Shown here: piece after piece, positions 44,379 to 54,982 of the stretch
Position numbering within the stretch: position 1 is the first letter of the stretch
Layout: each line of letters opens with the position of its first letter
Notes under the pieces: model-generated
What the model was told of the DNA's origin: nothing
Databases searched by the model: none
The model's input: the letters and a program-made list of their open reading frames with translations, nothing else
Source of the DNA: Cutaneotrichosporon cavernicola
Lineage: Eukaryota > Basidiomycota > Tremellomycetes > Trichosporonales > Trichosporonaceae
NCBI RefSeq assembly: GCF_030864355.1
Contig: NC_083395.1
Span: forward strand, 1,550,001 to 1,614,000
DNA length: 64,000 nt
Direction: 5' to 3'
Made by a program: the position numbers and the translations under genes

Positions 44379-44802
44379 TCTTGCGTTTGATTGTGTATTT
44401 CCTTCGTTCGTCTTCTCGTAATACAGTGTACCGATGCTACAATCTTTCCCTGTCGTGGCGTGCATAGGCACGTATGCATAGCAGGCGAGGCATCAAACAG
44501 CCGTGGCCAGCGCGGAATGATGACCCAGTGTCACGGCGTTTCGACGGCCCTTGTACGGACGCGTGCCGAAACGAAACACGAAGAATGGAATGGGACGGGG
44601 GGGGCGATAATAGTGACACAATACAAGATACAAGGCATGCCTGCGAACCCGGCATGAGGGTGCTTATGGATATGGAGAGGTGATAGCCTGTGCCTGTACC
44701 TACACTGTACATATGAGAGAGAAAGAAGTGACTGGTGATGCGGATTACGCATCATTCGGAGCTTGGTTTGGACAAGATTATAGGTCAGAAATGACCATAG
44801 AC
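44379..44802. other. Convergent intergenic region
   Basis: About 420 bp between the stops of HFD1 and the Bmt5-like gene. No gene seen. Confidence 0.5.
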
Positions 44803-45960
44803 CTATTCGCCATCCCACACGGCCATCTCCCACGTCCTGGCGCGTCCTTGCCGTCCGGTAATCTCCTCGTTGTTGGCCTTACTCAGTCCCTCGCGCCACC
44901 CGATAGTGCGACGATGCGCATAGCCCGGCCAAGCGGCCGGCACGAAATCAAAGCTCCTCAGCACGCGGAACCGGGGCTGTGGATCCCTTGTTCCGGGACA
45001 CGTGGGTGGCGGCCGGTTGGCGAGCTTGGGTAATTCCCATTCAGAGTATGGTGGCTGGGCAAGCAGGGTGACGAGTAACGATCCTTGTCTGTCTGGCGGG
45101 GTGAAACTTGCTGGAACCGGCGTTTCGTCTAGGCCTTGGTCTTCGTGGTCGGAGAAAGAGGGCGAACGGGTTCTTGGAACCTTTGGAGCTTTATGTTTTG
45201 ATTTCGATCCATCCTTGCCTTTTTTCGGGAGGGGAAATGCGCTTGGTCCAACGGTCAAGAGTGGCGCAACACTCTTCAGTGTCCGAAGAAGGAGGATCTG
45301 GTTGGCACGAACATTCCGGTCCTGGTCGGTGATGCCTTTACCGACGTGGGGAAAGTTGAAGACTATGCGACTCCAACGCGGGCCGCGTCCCACGACCTTG
45401 TGGGCTTTCTCGAGGGCGCCAGCATCGATCCCAAATGCGACTCGAACTCCATTTGCTTTAAGCATGGCGATATTCTCCTCTGCGTCGGGATATTTCGCAA
45501 ACGTCTCAGTCTCGCTATCGAACGCCGTCGCGCAGATCAAATGTCCCGAGTGTCCGCGCCCAACGAGCGCACGCGCAAAACTGAAATTCGCCTCTCCGAG
45601 AAGGAGGACAGTGTCGTCCCCGGCGATGGGGATGGTAGCGCGGGCGAGGGCTTTGGCCGCCAGCGCATCTCCCCTCTCCTCTATGTCTCCCCTCTCTGCA
45701 GTGTCTCCCTCCTCCACCATGCCAACCTCAGCAGCGAGTGTTGCGGCGTCTTGCCTCGCCTGCGCCTCCGCCTCCCTGGCCTCCAAAGCACGAGACTGGG
45801 CGTCGCGTTCCCTCCTCTGTCGTTTTAGAGCCCGTTTCTCCGCCACGCTGTGTTTCGTCTCCTTGGCCATCCGGGCCTTGTTCTCGGCGCGCTTGGCTTC
45901 GGCGGCGCGGCGCGCGACACCGGCCTGGTGCGCCCCGAGGGCCGACTTGAGTTTTGGCAT
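44803..45960 (-). CDS. BMT5: 25S rRNA (uridine-N3) methyltransferase, Bmt5-like
   Basis: DUF2431 Rossmann-fold methyltransferase; the yeast member methylates a uridine in 25S rRNA in the nucleolus. Single exon, 385 residues. Residues 1-110 are a long charged helix (MPKLKSALGAHQAGVARRAA..., then KRALKRQRRERDAQ) longer than in yeast, probably coiled coil. SAM site DTVLLLGEANFSFARALVGR; CATAFDSETETFAKYPDAEE; FGIDAGALEK; signature FNFPHVGKGITDQDRNVRAN; then a Ser/Lys/Pro-rich insert; QPPYSEWELPKLAN; FRVLRSFDFVPAAWPGYAHR. The hydrophobic end fits the family. It is one of few intronless genes here. Confidence 0.9.
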   Translation of the reverse strand: MPKLKSALGAHQAGVARRAAEAKRAENKARMAKETKHSVAEKRALKRQRRERDAQSRALEAREAEAQARQDAATLAAEVGMVEEGDTAERGDIEERGDALAAKALARATIPIAGDDTVLLLGEANFSFARALVGRGHSGHLICATAFDSETETFAKYPDAEENIAMLKANGVRVAFGIDAGALEKAHKVVGRGPRWSRIVFNFPHVGKGITDQDRNVRANQILLLRTLKSVAPLLTVGPSAFPLPKKGKDGSKSKHKAPKVPRTRSPSFSDHEDQGLDETPVPASFTPPDRQGSLLVTLLAQPPYSEWELPKLANRPPPTCPGTRDPQPRFRVLRSFDFVPAAWPGYAHRRTIGWREGLSKANNEEITGRQGRARTWEMAVWDGE

Positions 45961-46078
45961 GGGGGGTGGGGGGGGGGGAGGAGGGGGGGGGGGGGGGGTG
46001 GAGAGTGGATGTAGAGTAGAGGGTTGCGGGTGTAGAGTAGATGTAGTGGGTGTAGAGTATTAGATGTTGTGGGTGGAG
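45961..46078. repeat. Poly-G tract and GTGTAGAGTA repeats
   Basis: Directly before the Bmt5-like start codon (45960) is about 40 bases of nearly pure G on the plus strand (poly-C in the mRNA leader), followed by imperfect tandem copies of GGGTGTAGAGTAGATGTA to about 46078. Confidence 0.8.
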
Positions 46079-46679
46079 AGAGATGTTGTCGTGATAGTTG
46101 GGCAGCTTTTTTGGTTCCGAGGTGGAGGTTGCCGACTCCGTTCGGATGGTGGAACGCGCGTGTTCTCGTAACAACACGCCATGACTAATGACCGAGCCCA
46201 AGATGTGGGTCCGATCCAAGATGTGCCTAGCCTATAGTGCCTCGTAATTGATCTGTGAAACAGCCTTGGTGCTTGCTGCACCATGTTTGGTTCCAAGACA
46301 CCAAGACACTTTGTGAGCACACGACACGACGTGTTCTGTCGGGTGCATCGAGACGAGTGAATGCAGACCAGTGAATGCAGCCGGCTCCCAACCCGCAAAC
46401 GACAAACAAACAGGATCCCGAAAGTACCAACCGACACACCAGGAACTGGACCTGGCGCCCTGATTCCAAGCCCCAACTCGTCAACCCTGGACAACGCGTG
46501 GTTGCGCGTCTGCATCGTCTCAGTCATGCCCACATGCAGCATGACCATGACCATGACCATCTCCACTGTCTCAAAATGTCCTATGCATAAGAATGGGCAG
46601 ACTAGCCAACGGAATAAACAGCATAGTCCCTTCCAAATGTCCAAAGTGAGGCATTGCCTCGAGGCCAACAACAAGCGGC
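46079..46679. other. Intergenic region
   Basis: About 600 bp between the Bmt5-like leader and the lectin stop codon. Includes a short run of CATGAC repeats near 46538-46560. No gene seen. Confidence 0.5.
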
Positions 46680-47429
46680 CTACTCGTGGTACCAGCGGCG
46701 CTGGGCCGACCCGCCAGAAACGTTCGACGTCCAGACCTGGTTGGCGTTGCCTTTTTGTCAGTTTATCCCTCTTCGACTATAGAGACTCACCGTTACCACA
46801 CGCCCAGACCTGAAGCTGGTTGCCGTTGCTGGCGCGGCCGTCGGTCAGGTCAAGGCAGAGACCCATGTTGGTCAGGGCGAGACGGTTGTCGTTGGTGTAG
46901 TACCACTGCTGCTGAGGGAGACCAGAGTAGCAGGTCCACAGGTGGAGCTTGGCGCCGTTGGCAGGGTTGGAGCCAGCGTCGAGGCAGAAGTTGGTGCCCG
47001 CAACCTTGACCTGCTGGTTGCCACGGACGAGGGTGAACGCCTGGGCGGGGGTGCCGTTGCACTGGTACCTGTTGCGTGAGCGGGTGGGTTGAGGGGGAGG
47101 AGGGGGCGTTGAGGAGGCAACTTGGACGATGCGCACAGGCATTCAATCGGGCGCCGATCGTACCATCGCCCCATCCCTCCATCGCTCCATCCCCGCGGCC
47201 ATGCCTCTACTCACACCTGGACAGGCGTGCCATTAGCCATCTTGGCCCCGGCGATATCGACACAGAGGTTGGTGTGGCTTCCGGGGTGGATCACGGTACC
47301 GCTCGCAGAGGGGGGAGGGGTGGTGGTGGGAGGAGGGGTGGTGGTCGAGGGGCCACCGCCGCCGCCGGGAGCGCAGATCTGTGCGGCAGCGAGGGCGGCG
47401 AGAACGGAGAGCTTGAGGAGAGCGAGCAT
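46680..47429 (-). CDS. Secreted ricin-B-type beta-trefoil (CBM13-like) protein
   Basis: Predicted extracellular carbohydrate-binding protein; no enzymatic domain. Three exons, about 185 residues. MLALLKLSVLAALAAAQICA is a clean signal peptide; next a Gly then Pro/Thr-rich linker (GGGGGPSTTTPPPTTTPPPS), a typical extracellular spacer; then one beta-trefoil domain with Q-W type repeats: VIHPGSHTNLCVDIAGAKMA, GTNFCLDAGSNPANGAKLHL-WTC, LPQQQWYYT, GLCLDLTDGRASNGNQLQVW and ANQVWTSNVSGG. Cysteine pairs C-V-D and C-L-D lie as in CBM13. Introns: about 150 nt after PVQV (unusually long here) and about 40 nt near the end. An ATG five codons upstream (47444) is also possible. Confidence 0.85.
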
Positions 47430-48286
47430 TATGAGAGTTGTCAAAATATAGATAAAGGAGAGTGGGTGATGATGAAGTGGAGTGGGCGTGTTTGAATGGT
47501 GGTTTAAGAGGAAAAGTAGAGTCGGGTGGGGCCTGGGGATGGTCTATCCATCCGTCAAAGGGTCAGGGAGAGAGTGTACATAGGAGAAGGTAGTACTTAT
47601 TAGTGGGTAATTATAGAACCCAGGCGAATAGAAGGGCTAGTCGAGATTCCCTTTCTCCAAACAACGTCTTAACACACGGAATGCAGCCAACCCTCGGGCC
47701 AAGAGAAGGGTAGTCGGCGAGGGTTGGGTTCCGCGCCCTGGCTCCTTTGCCGTCAGTAACAGATGCAAGAGGTTGATGCCACCCACGTCATGCACGCTAG
47801 TTGCGACAGTCTGATTCTCTGACAGCTGTGCGTTGGCCCCACCTTGGTTCCTCGCACGGATCAAGGTTCATACTTGGGTTAGGCTTGGCTTGGATTCAAG
47901 CTCAGACCCATGACCAAAGGCCCAAGCCCAGTTGCAGTTGCACACGCCATGCCCGCTGCCGTCTCCTGTAAGCGGGCCGTGCGGTGGGGCGTCTTACAGT
48001 AGATCGCCTCGTCATCAGCTGGTTAACTGCCATGTGGCATTTCAAGCTTGCACGCACTGACTTACTGTCCAAAGCTGGGCTCAATTACACAGGGCACGTC
48101 TCATCTCCAACTTGCTTCTGCTGTCGAGGTTGAGGCCATGCCATGCCGGACACTCGCCATGCATTCTAGAATCGATGGTAATGAGTATAGATACAGTGAG
48201 GTAGATAGACAGCGAGGACAAAGCGCCTTGCCACCTATAATAGTCTGCTCGAGCCAGCTCGAGCACTCGAGCACTGGGCTGAGCCT
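47430..48286. other. Intergenic region
   Basis: About 860 bp between the lectin start and the phospholipase stop codon, with the lectin promoter. No gene or RNA recognised. Confidence 0.5.
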
Positions 48287-50391
48287 CTAGTGCAAGACGG
48301 TCATGATCGCGCCCAGTGTGGCAGCCGCGAGGGCAGCAACGATCGAAGCACCACCAATAAGAGGCTTGGCAGCCGAGGGCTTGGCGGTCGCGGAAGCCAA
48401 CGTGATGCCCGACGTCTGGACATTGTTCGAGAGACCCTTCTCCGCGAGCCACGTCGGCGTCACACCCATCACAGGCTCGTAGTCGCCCTCAACAGTCGTG
48501 GCGACATCCGTGCCGTCCCAGCACCAGGTGTTGAAGCACGCCTGGCACTCTTGCGTGCGGTTGGCGGCGGTGTAACCAAACGCGCGGTCCGACATAGCAC
48601 ACGCAAGACACTTGGGCCACTCGGAGACGGTACCGTTCAGCGTCACCGAGCGCATCGCGTTCTCCATCTGAGAGAGGGCCGACGGAGTGTCGTACTGCAG
48701 CTGGTACGTCGACGAGTTAGAGTACCACGTCCACGGGTAGTGGGGAATGTAGACGATAATGGGTGCCTCGGTGTCGTTGCACCCGAAGAAGACCGGGCGC
48801 TGGTTCAGGCCCTGGGCGACGAAACCGTTGGTCGACGGCACCTTGGGCATTCTAATGGTGATGCCAAAGTCCTCTTGGAACTTGAGGGCACGGTTGTACG
48901 TCGTCACCAGCGACGAGCCGTTGGGCCACGAGTACGTGGTATCGGCTGAGTTGTCGAATGCAATGATGGCGTCGACGTTGCGGCCGGGCATGAGAAGCGG
49001 CTCGATGGGGATGTTCTGGTTCGTCTCGCCGGCGTCGACCATGGTCAGGTGCTCTAGGTTGGAGATGGCGTTCGGGAGGTTGAGGTAGTTGGCAGCAAAA
49101 TTGACATACTCGGCGACGTCGTTCTTGGCGCTGGCGACATCAGAGAGAATGTCCTTGATCAGGTCAATGAGGCTGGACGACTGGACCTGCGCGAGCTGGA
49201 GAAGACCGGCATTGAACAGCGTCGACGACGTGCCCATGATAAAGCTCATCTGGTCAAAGCCCTTGCGGCACTTGTTCATGTCGGCGGGCTTGCCTCCGGT
49301 CATGTTCGTGCCAATGTACTCGATAGGTGTAAAGAAGCCGCTCGTCTTGTTGTTGTTCTGGCCGACGGCCCACGAGCCGTACTCCCAGGGCGTAAACTCC
49401 CAGACCGTAGAGTTGTCCGGCACGACCGTCTCTCCCGGCTCGCGCCTGTGTGTCAGCTCCAGCAGCGACTGTCAGGTGAGGCTTACTCGGCAGCAATGAT
49501 GATCGGGACGGGGAGCTCGGCGTTCTGGAGCTGCGGAACATTGTCAAGGAGGCCGCTAAAGGTGATGTTGGGCGAGGTGTCGAGACGCCATTGTGGGGGC
49601 AGGAGGTGGTTGCCGAGTGCGAGGGACCAGTAGTCTGTGATAGCGGTCGGGAAGCCTTCGGCGGCCTTGCCTCGCACGTTGGAAACCATGTTAAAGTAAA
49701 ATGACACCTTACCATCGGCGGGGAAAATGAGGTTTGAGTCGAGGTTGAGCACTTTCTGGAGAATGTCGGTGGGGAGCATGCCGCCGTTGGCCATGAACGA
49801 GCCGGTCGCCCATGAGCCGCCGGAAAGACCGGTCATGTAGGACGTGGCGTCCATCCATCCACCGGTGCCGGCGTTGCTCGACTCCTCGCTCTGGCTCATG
49901 AAGCCCTGCGTCATTCCCAGACCGTTGATCATAGCACGGTAGCCGCCACCCGAGAGGGAGAGGGCGATGACAGGCGTGCGAGGAGGCGTCGACAGTCCGG
50001 CCTTGGACATCATGTTCTGGAACGCCTGGTCGAGGATCGGCTTGCGCTTGGCGAGGTAGTCCTTCTCACTCTGGCTAACGCCCTAATGTTAGCAAAGCCA
50101 TGCGTAGGACGTAGGACTCACGCCGGTGGAGGAGCGGATCCAGGTGACGTCCTGTGGGCAAGGAACGGTGTAAGGTACGTAGTCCTTGTTGCCGCTGAGG
50201 AGGAAGCTCTCCGAGTTGGCGATGACATCGGGGACGTCGGCAGGATCGATCACCTCAGTGTCCCGCTGGATGGCCTGGCGGACTTCCCAGCCGAGTTCAC
50301 GCTTGGCGAGGTCCCATTGCGGGTTGTCGGGCTCCTGGGCCAAGGCCTGGGCGGCCGCTGCGAGGGCGACGAGGGCGATACCAGTGTGCAT
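48287..50391 (-). CDS. PLB1: Secreted phospholipase B / lysophospholipase, probably GPI-anchored
   Basis: Removes acyl chains from phospholipids and lysophospholipids at the cell surface. Three exons, about 660 residues. MHTGIALVALAAAAQALAQE is the signal peptide. Catalytic motifs of the patatin-like/cPLA2 fold: oxyanion region SLSGGGYRAMINGLG, nucleophile GLSGGSWATG and Asp in VDAGETNQNIP. Other family residues: YWSLALGNHLLP, EFTPWEYGSWA, GFDQMSFIMGTSSTLFNAGL, and a Cys-rich CLACAM...CQACFNTWCW. About 15 N-glycosylation sites. The end SAAKPLIGGASIVAALAAAT-LGAIMTVLH looks like a GPI signal (small residues then hydrophobic tail). In Cryptococcus relatives Plb1 is a known virulence factor; that is family knowledge, not a statement about this species. 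Confidence 0.95.
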
Positions 50392-51630
50392 GTGTGTCTG
50401 GAGGGGCGGTGTGGAATCGGAAAGGAGTGGGAGGAGTCAAGGAGGAGTCAAGGAGTGGGAGGAGTCAAGGAAGGTGGGGGGTGTTTTTATGTAGTAGTGG
50501 CAGATGATGATGTCGTTGAATGAGGCGATGTCGAGAGTAGTAGTCAAGTAGTCGGAGAGGTCAAGGCGGGGGTTGTGGTGTGCGGTGGTCCGTCTTGAAC
50601 TGACGTTGTCATTTCTAACATTCTTGATTGCATTACACTAAAATGATTGAAACCCCGGCCGCAAAGTCGGCCCCCGATTCTGCCAGTCCCTGAATCTCGA
50701 ACGCGTAATTCAGGAACACCTCTTCAATGCTGTACTCGTATGCTACGCTCTCTGTTCAATCTCCTCTACACTTACTTCCACGAGCCATGACCTCTGACAC
50801 TCATGCGTTGTCGTTGTGGCTATGGCCCTCTGTTGCACGGACGTTGCTGCAAGTCTGTGAGCTGGTCGCGTTCAACCGTTCAAGCTGCGCCTCTTTCGTC
50901 CTTGGAATCCCACATTCCTGTGTCGCTCCTTTGCTCCCCCTTATCGTCGTCGCGTCGTCGTCGTCCCTGGTGTTGGCAGCGTTACTGGCATTTTAACACA
51001 GCCTCACATCACCCACATGCGTTATGACCATGGACTGTATGTGTCATACCAGCCTACGGAATAGGGCGACGTCGGCGGAGACACGTAATGCATGTCTCAG
51101 GCAAGCGATGACCTCGTTCTTGGCGTGCTGCGCTCGCTCACCGGCCGCCGTTCACGCCGTTAGTCTGTCTTGGCATCCGTCGTTGGTGGCCCATTGGCAC
51201 ATGACAAACGACGATGGAGCTGTCGTTTGGCATGACCCAGTGGATCAGCTTGCTGGAATTCCTGGGCCAGCGCAGACCGCTTAGGAGCACATTCTGGCGC
51301 AACTTGGCATTCATAGACCGCTTTCTGCCGTGAGTCTTGTCTTCTTCCTCCATTGTCATCTTCCTCACTCTCGCTATGACTCAACCTGTGCTGTCGCAGC
51401 AGGATCAGGTTGGCTCCAATTGTTGACCCGCTCGCTCACAGATATATCGCTCAATAATGCGATAGCTCACATACTGTTAGATTCAACTTCCGCATGATTC
51501 CGCTCCGCCTCCTCGTCGGCGATCCGGCGATTGAACCTCACGTCATCGGATCGGCTCTCGCAGCAACTCACTTAACTCATTAGCATACATCATCCATCGA
51601 CGTCGCTGCATTCACCACATCATCACCAAC
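50392..51630. other. Divergent intergenic region
   Basis: About 1.2 kb upstream of both PLB1 and the methyltransferase. Contains CCTGAAT...ATTCAGG (50689-50714), a short inverted repeat with 7-bp arms, and a GTCGTC-rich stretch near 50945-50970. No gene seen. Confidence 0.5.
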
Positions 51631-52510
51631 ATGGCTGAACACGCCCACGGCCAATCCCACTCTCACGGCCACGGCCATGCCCACGGCCATCACGCCGACG
51701 ACTTCTGGGACGGCGCAGCCTACCTCGCCCGCCCCGGGGTCCAAGAGACGGCCTCGATCAATGCGGCCAACCTCTTGGCGGCTCTCTCCCTCCTCTCGCA
51801 ATCTCACGCCCGCTTCGCACCTGCCAACCTCCACAACCTCTCCCTAATCGAAGTTGGCAGCGGTCCTGGTGCCGTCACGCAACACCTTGCCGACTCGTTC
51901 GGGATAGTCTACGCGACTGAACTGAGCGCGAATATGCTCAAGACATTCTCAGGCCAGCCCGTGGCGCAGAGGGACAATGTCAGCTTTGGACTTGTTTCGT
52001 TGGGGCCGAATTCCAAGGACGAGTTCAAGGCTCGTAAAGCGTTCCCGTCGCCAACGGAAGCGGAACCGGAACGAACGGCGGCCCCTCCGGTGGTCATGTT
52101 TGACGTCGCTGTTGTCAACCTTGTGCTGCATCACGTTGATGATATCAACAGTTTTATGGAGGGCGTGAAGGGTGTTTTGAGGCCGGGCGGCGTGATCGTT
52201 GTTACCGAGTTTACGTTAGCGGAGGATGGCACCGATGTCGTTGCTAAGAACCGGGCAATGAAAGCCGAAAAGGACAAAGTGAGGTTACAGACGATTGAGG
52301 GGCTGATGATAGAACGCCGCGGCGGAGGCTGCGGGATCCGTTAATGCCCCAGGACACCACCACGATACGTTCTCCCTCGAGTCGATACAGAAGATCCTTT
52401 CCGACTTTGGATTTAAAGATGTTGGGGCCGCGCGGGGCCCATTCCTCCCAGTCTTTGGGCCCGATGCGGAGCCCGTGCCAGGCTTGTACGCCTACGGCCT
52501 TGCGCCGTAA
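51631..52510 (+). CDS. Class I SAM methyltransferase with His-rich N-terminus
   Basis: Unassigned methyltransferase, about 280 residues, two exons. The first 24 residues hold ten His in alternation with Gly/Ser/Ala (MAEHAHGQSHSHGHGHAHGH). Then DDFWDGAAYLARPGVQETAS; SAM motif I LIEVGSGPGAVTQHLADSFG; motif II YATELSANML; motif post-I VAVVNLVLHHVDD; and LRPGGVIVVTEFTL. After an intron of about 35 nt (end gctgatgatag) the tail is AGSVNAPGHHHDTFSLESIQ, KILSDFGFKDV, then GLYAYGLAP. The fold resembles the small-molecule (ubiquinone/menaquinone- or sterol-type) group, but the substrate is unknown. No targeting signal. Confidence 0.8.
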
Positions 52511-52695
52511 GCTTGGAAAGGAGGAATGATCAGAAGAGTTCGGAGACGGTAGCGATGCAGTCATACACCACCTGAGCGAAGTGATGTGCTCAGGACGACG
52601 GTAGCACCTAAACGCCCAGCTACTTGCACGCTTCCGGGTATCAACGATGCATGGCGACGAAGTGAATTATGCCAGATATACACATTACAACACGC

Positions 52696-53866
52696 CTAAA
52701 TCTGCTTGTCAGCTTCCGCCGAGGGCACCCCAGCTGGCTACATCCACACCACTCACAAGAGACAACTCGAGGGTCCACACACGCCGCGCCCAGACCTTGA
52801 CGGTCATGGGCTTGCTCGACGCCGTCGACTCGGGGATCTCGACCACGACGCCGTCCCACCAGCACTTGCGCTTCTGTCAGCTCCACTTGCCTCATACTCA
52901 CCGCAGGCTTGCGCCAGAACAACAGGAGCTTCTGCGCGGTGCCCATCTGCTTGTCGTCGATGATCGGGGTAGTGATGTCAGCGGGGGCGCCGGGCTGGCC
53001 AGGGTGGATAATGCCCGTCTTGAGGAGGACGAGCGCCATCGAGCTGATAACATTGCGCGTCGGCTCGCATGCGCGGTATCCCCACTCGTCGTCGCGGTTG
53101 AAGCCGCTCATGCACAACATGTCGATGAGGTGCTGCTCGGCCTGGTTGTTCTCCTTGTTGACGTTGCGCTGGAGGGCAGTAAAGATCTGGCGCTTGGACG
53201 CGAGCGCCTCGCCCGCGGCGCGCTTGAGCGCACGCAGCTCATCGTTGGCCAGACCCTGCGCGTCGACACGCGCGAGCGCACCAGGCGTCGTGATGCTAAA
53301 GTACTCGAGCTCTTCACGAAGGACAATGATAGCCTGCTTGGTCAGGAGGGGGTTCTGGTTTACGTCCGAGTTGGGGTCGCTGGGCGACGAGGGGATGCTC
53401 TGCTGTGCGTGGAAGAGGCCCGGAGAGGTTGGGGTGCCGTAGAACGACGCCTGGGCGTCGGCCCAGAAGTCGAGGATGTACTGAAAGCAGTCGGGGTCGA
53501 ACTGGGGTTAGCGTCGAGCCAGCGAGGAAGGGCGGAGAGAGGAGACGACGTGCCAACACAGCCTGTGAATGGGTAACCGCTGTCCGCCAACACACTCACG
53601 TCAACCGTAAACACGCCGTCGTCACCACCGTCCCACGACGCCGGCTTGGACAGGATCAGGCCCTGGGGGAATAGACCTAGCAGCACGCTCTCAGGTAGGA
53701 GCATGAGCATCTCGCGCTCGACGGGGAACATACGCCCACGCAGGTCGAGGTTGAGACGCGTCAGCAGCGCCTGGTTCGTGTAGATCCCCGGCGCCTGGTA
53801 CCCGGGCGATACGGACGTGATGGGGTTAACGCTCGTGATGGGGTTGGATGGGTCGGCGGTGGACAT
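52696..53866 (-). CDS. Whi2-like BTB/POZ-fold protein
   Basis: Fungal Whi2 relatives act with Psr1-type phosphatases in stress and nutrient (TORC1) signalling. Four exons, about 335 residues. MSTADPSNPITSVNPITSVS then LDLRGRMFPVEREMLMLLPE and SVLLGLFPQGLILSKP, the BTB-like core of the family; FDPDCFQYILDFWADAQASF; a Ser/Pro linker; REELEYFSI; SKRQIFTALQRNVNKENNQA; MLCMSGFNRDDEWGYRACEP and VISSMALVLLKTGIIHP; the last exons read KLLLFWRKPAKRKCWWDG and VKVWARRVWTLELSLI. The final exon contributes only ATT plus the stop TAG 52696-52698, an unusual two-codon exon. Confidence 0.82.
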
Positions 53867-54982
53867 GGTGGGCGAGATGAGATGAAAGGAGGGGAGGAGA
53901 GTGGAGGAGTCGCGTGAGCGGGGTCTGAATTGGAGTCGAGGCGGAGTCGAGGCGGAGAGGACAAGTAGGGAGCGTGGGGTTTGAAGTGGTGAGGATGAAG
54001 TGGACGGCGTTGTTGGCGGCTCGAGTGGCAAGGGCCGAAAGGGAGGCTGGGGCTGGAAGTGGCTTAAAGTGGCTTAGCACGGCCTCTTTTCCATTTGATC
54101 CCGCTATTGCCCAAAGTGTAAACAACCGTGTCTGTCAGAGGTGCATCCTGACATTCGGACAACTTGTTCAGATGCCATGTCTTTCGCGTCGCCGACCAAA
54201 GTCCGCAAGTCGGCAAGGCCAACCATGCTCGTGTGGCCGAGTGGCTCGAGCAGAGTACGCCGTCTTGTCGGAGTGGATGGGCAGTCTCTCGATGGGTCTC
54301 ACTGCTGATGGCGCTGCGTGGAGACGTGTGTAGTGAGCCAGCTGCCGAGGCGAACCAACGCTCTCAGCTCTCAGAGGAACTCTCCGACTCCGGCGCTGCT
54401 AAGCAGCAATGCTCTGCCAAGTCGGTGAAGAAGGAACTCGCGATCGGCGAATTGGCAGGAGACTAATACAGGCCACGGCCATCTCCGCTGCTAACCTCGA
54501 CAAGTTGGTCAAGCTCAACGAAGATGCGGTCCGAGTCGAGTTGGAGGCACGTGGTGCCTCGTGCAAGCGCAGTAAGCTCCGCTCCATTCCCCCACAATCA
54601 ATCTCACCAATCTCGGACTAGCCCGATACATGACACGGAGCGTCCTCGGCCCATCCCTCATCCACACTTACTCTCACTTGAGTGCGTTCGAAAACATCTC
54701 GGCCGACCAACTTGGGCTCGTGCTCGACCCACTCGAACCTCTCGCTACCTATCCGCTCCGATAGTATCATATCACGCCGCGCTTGAGCTGCGCAGCAGTC
54801 TGCTGGACCGAAGTTGCGAATCCCTCCGACATTCATGTCGGTGAACTGGCCCGTCGTATCTTCAAGGAGGCGCGTGCGCCGACACGGAGAGGTAGTCGCC
54901 GCTGCGGCGACATTCAATTAATTGAATGACAGCTGCATTCTTTACTTGTTGTGCAGCAGCGGCCCCACCACACCATATCAAT
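53867..54982. other. Divergent intergenic region
   Basis: About 1.1 kb between the Whi2-like and transporter starts. A tRNA-like box (GTGTGGCCGAGTGGCTCGAGC, near 54230) lacks the rest of a tRNA. The composite palindrome copy 2 is at 54911-54935. No protein gene seen. Confidence 0.5.
54911..54935. promoter_or_regulatory. Composite palindromic element, copy 2
   Basis: Perfect 18-bp palindrome CATTCAATTAATTGAATG (54911-54928) with CAGCTG beginning two bases after the ATTGAAT half. Same half-sites and spacing as at 17167-17190. It lies 48 bp before the transporter start codon. Confidence 0.5.

Noticed and set aside
46680..47429. Ricin-like toxin
   Set aside because: Only the carbohydrate-binding beta-trefoil domain is present; there is no catalytic toxin domain.
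50689..50714. Minus-strand tRNA suggested by GTTCGAGAT
   Set aside because: It is a short inverted repeat (CCTGAAT/ATTCAGG) and no acceptor, D-arm or anticodon arm is associated with it.
54228..54330. Possible tRNA-Leu/Ser beginning GTGTGGCCGAGTGGCTCGAGC
   Set aside because: The D-arm box looks right, but no complementary 3' acceptor (CACGAGC) or TTCGA T-arm follows within the usual distance.
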